From: Sediminibacterium sp. TEGAF015
GTDB lineage: Bacteria; Bacteroidota; Bacteroidia; Chitinophagales; Chitinophagaceae
DNA length: 64,000 nucleotides
Assembly (NCBI RefSeq): GCF_025997995.1
Contig: NZ_AP026683.1
Span: 62,501 to 126,500 of the forward strand
Reading direction: 5' to 3'
The notes below the pieces were generated by a model that did no database searches, was not told where the DNA came from, and worked only from the letters and a program-made list of their open reading frames with translations. Position numbers and translations under genes: made by a program. Shown here in pieces: positions 63,596-64,000 of this stretch (position 1 is the stretch's first letter; each line of letters starts with the position of its first letter).

Positions 63596-64000
63596 ATGAA
63601 AAAGCTGGTTGTAGTTGGAGGAGGAGCAGCAGGATTCTTTTGCGCAGTGAATGCAGCAAGAATGAATGCAGGTTTAGAAGTGCTTCTATTAGAAAAATCA
63701 GCCAACCTGCTTTCTAAAGTAAGAATTAGCGGAGGAGGCAGATGCAATACAACACATGAATTATTTGATATTCCGGCCCTGGTAAAAAAATATCCCCGCG
63801 GAGAGCAATTTGTAAAAAAAGCATTTCACCAATTTAATACCAGAGACACCATTAACTGGTTTGAGGAAAGAGGCGTTAAACTTCATGCTGAAGCTGATGG
63901 AAGGATGTTTCCTGTAACAAATCAATCTGCCACCATCATTGATTGCTTATTGCGTGAAGCTGATTTATATAAAGTTAAAGTTAGTACGAACACAGGTGTA
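63596..64000 (+). CDS. YhiN/HI0933-family flavoprotein, 5' part (runs off window)
   Basis: The first 135 codons of a gene cut by the right edge. The translation starts MKKLVVVGGGAAGFFCAVNA, a Rossmann FAD motif, then LLLEKSANLLSKVRISGGGR with RCNTTH, the RISGGGRCN hallmark of the HI0933/YhiN aminoacetone oxidase-like family, and DGRMFPVTNQSATIID further on. Function of the family is poorly known. It lies 15 nt after map. In many Bacteroidota infA, rpmJ and the alpha operon follow map, so this gene marks a departure from that order. Confidence 0.85.
   Translation, partial: MKKLVVVGGGAAGFFCAVNAARMNAGLEVLLLEKSANLLSKVRISGGGRCNTTHELFDIPALVKKYPRGEQFVKKAFHQFNTRDTINWFEERGVKLHAEADGRMFPVTNQSATIIDCLLREADLYKVKVSTNTGV

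Overview
The window is a chromosomal segment of a low-GC Bacteroidota, most likely a member of the Chitinophagaceae (Sediminibacterium/Hydrotalea-like). Evidence for this is the repeated Bacteroidota-type promoter pair (TTTG, about 18-22 nt, TACCTTTG), several secreted proteins with type IX secretion system (T9SS) C-terminal sorting domains, a GLPGLI-family protein, type III glutamine synthetase, the fused S10-spc ribosomal gene order, and the near absence of Shine-Dalgarno sequences. The genus is inferred from gene content only. I see no tRNA, CRISPR array, insertion sequence or prophage.

Layout. 1-900: the 3' end of a 23S rRNA gene, the 5S gene and a terminator. 1-16 kb: housekeeping and accessory genes, namely a sensor kinase, an ElaA-type acetyltransferase, a UGM-like flavoprotein, MFS-rarA, aspS, a padR-membrane protein pair with a periodic operator array, efp, accBC and glnN. 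16.1-27.3 kb: the accessory island of most interest. A four-gene operon encodes a secreted propeller-like protein, a MauG/cytochrome c peroxidase-like di-heme protein, a divergent copper-amine-oxidase-like protein without its copper histidines, and a NarL-type response regulator. It is flanked by two T9SS surface proteins that share a paralogous C-terminal module of about 565 residues and a common upstream 18-bp dyad. 27.4-43.9 kb: metabolism and envelope genes (purL, hldD, a dienelactone hydrolase, pyrG, an ExbD-like protein, DUF4407, yidC, a GLPGLI protein, TPR-comA-aroE, a thioesterase-rdgB-unknown operon and ilvE). 44-47.5 kb: a third large T9SS protein. 47.6-64 kb: rpsL-rpsG, fusA and the long S10-spc ribosomal protein cluster through secY, then map and a truncated YhiN-type flavoprotein at the right edge.

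How the genes work together. The ribosomal block is split by terminators into rpsL-rpsG, fusA and rpsJ onward, each preceded by a near-identical promoter. A structured stretch of about 290 nt separates rpsJ from rplC. The 20.5-24.8 kb operon looks like an exported redox system: a di-heme enzyme beside a protein that keeps a topaquinone-type N-Y-x-Y motif suggests a modified-tyrosine enzyme or its derivative, with the two flanking surface proteins possibly co-regulated. That function is an inference and has not been shown.
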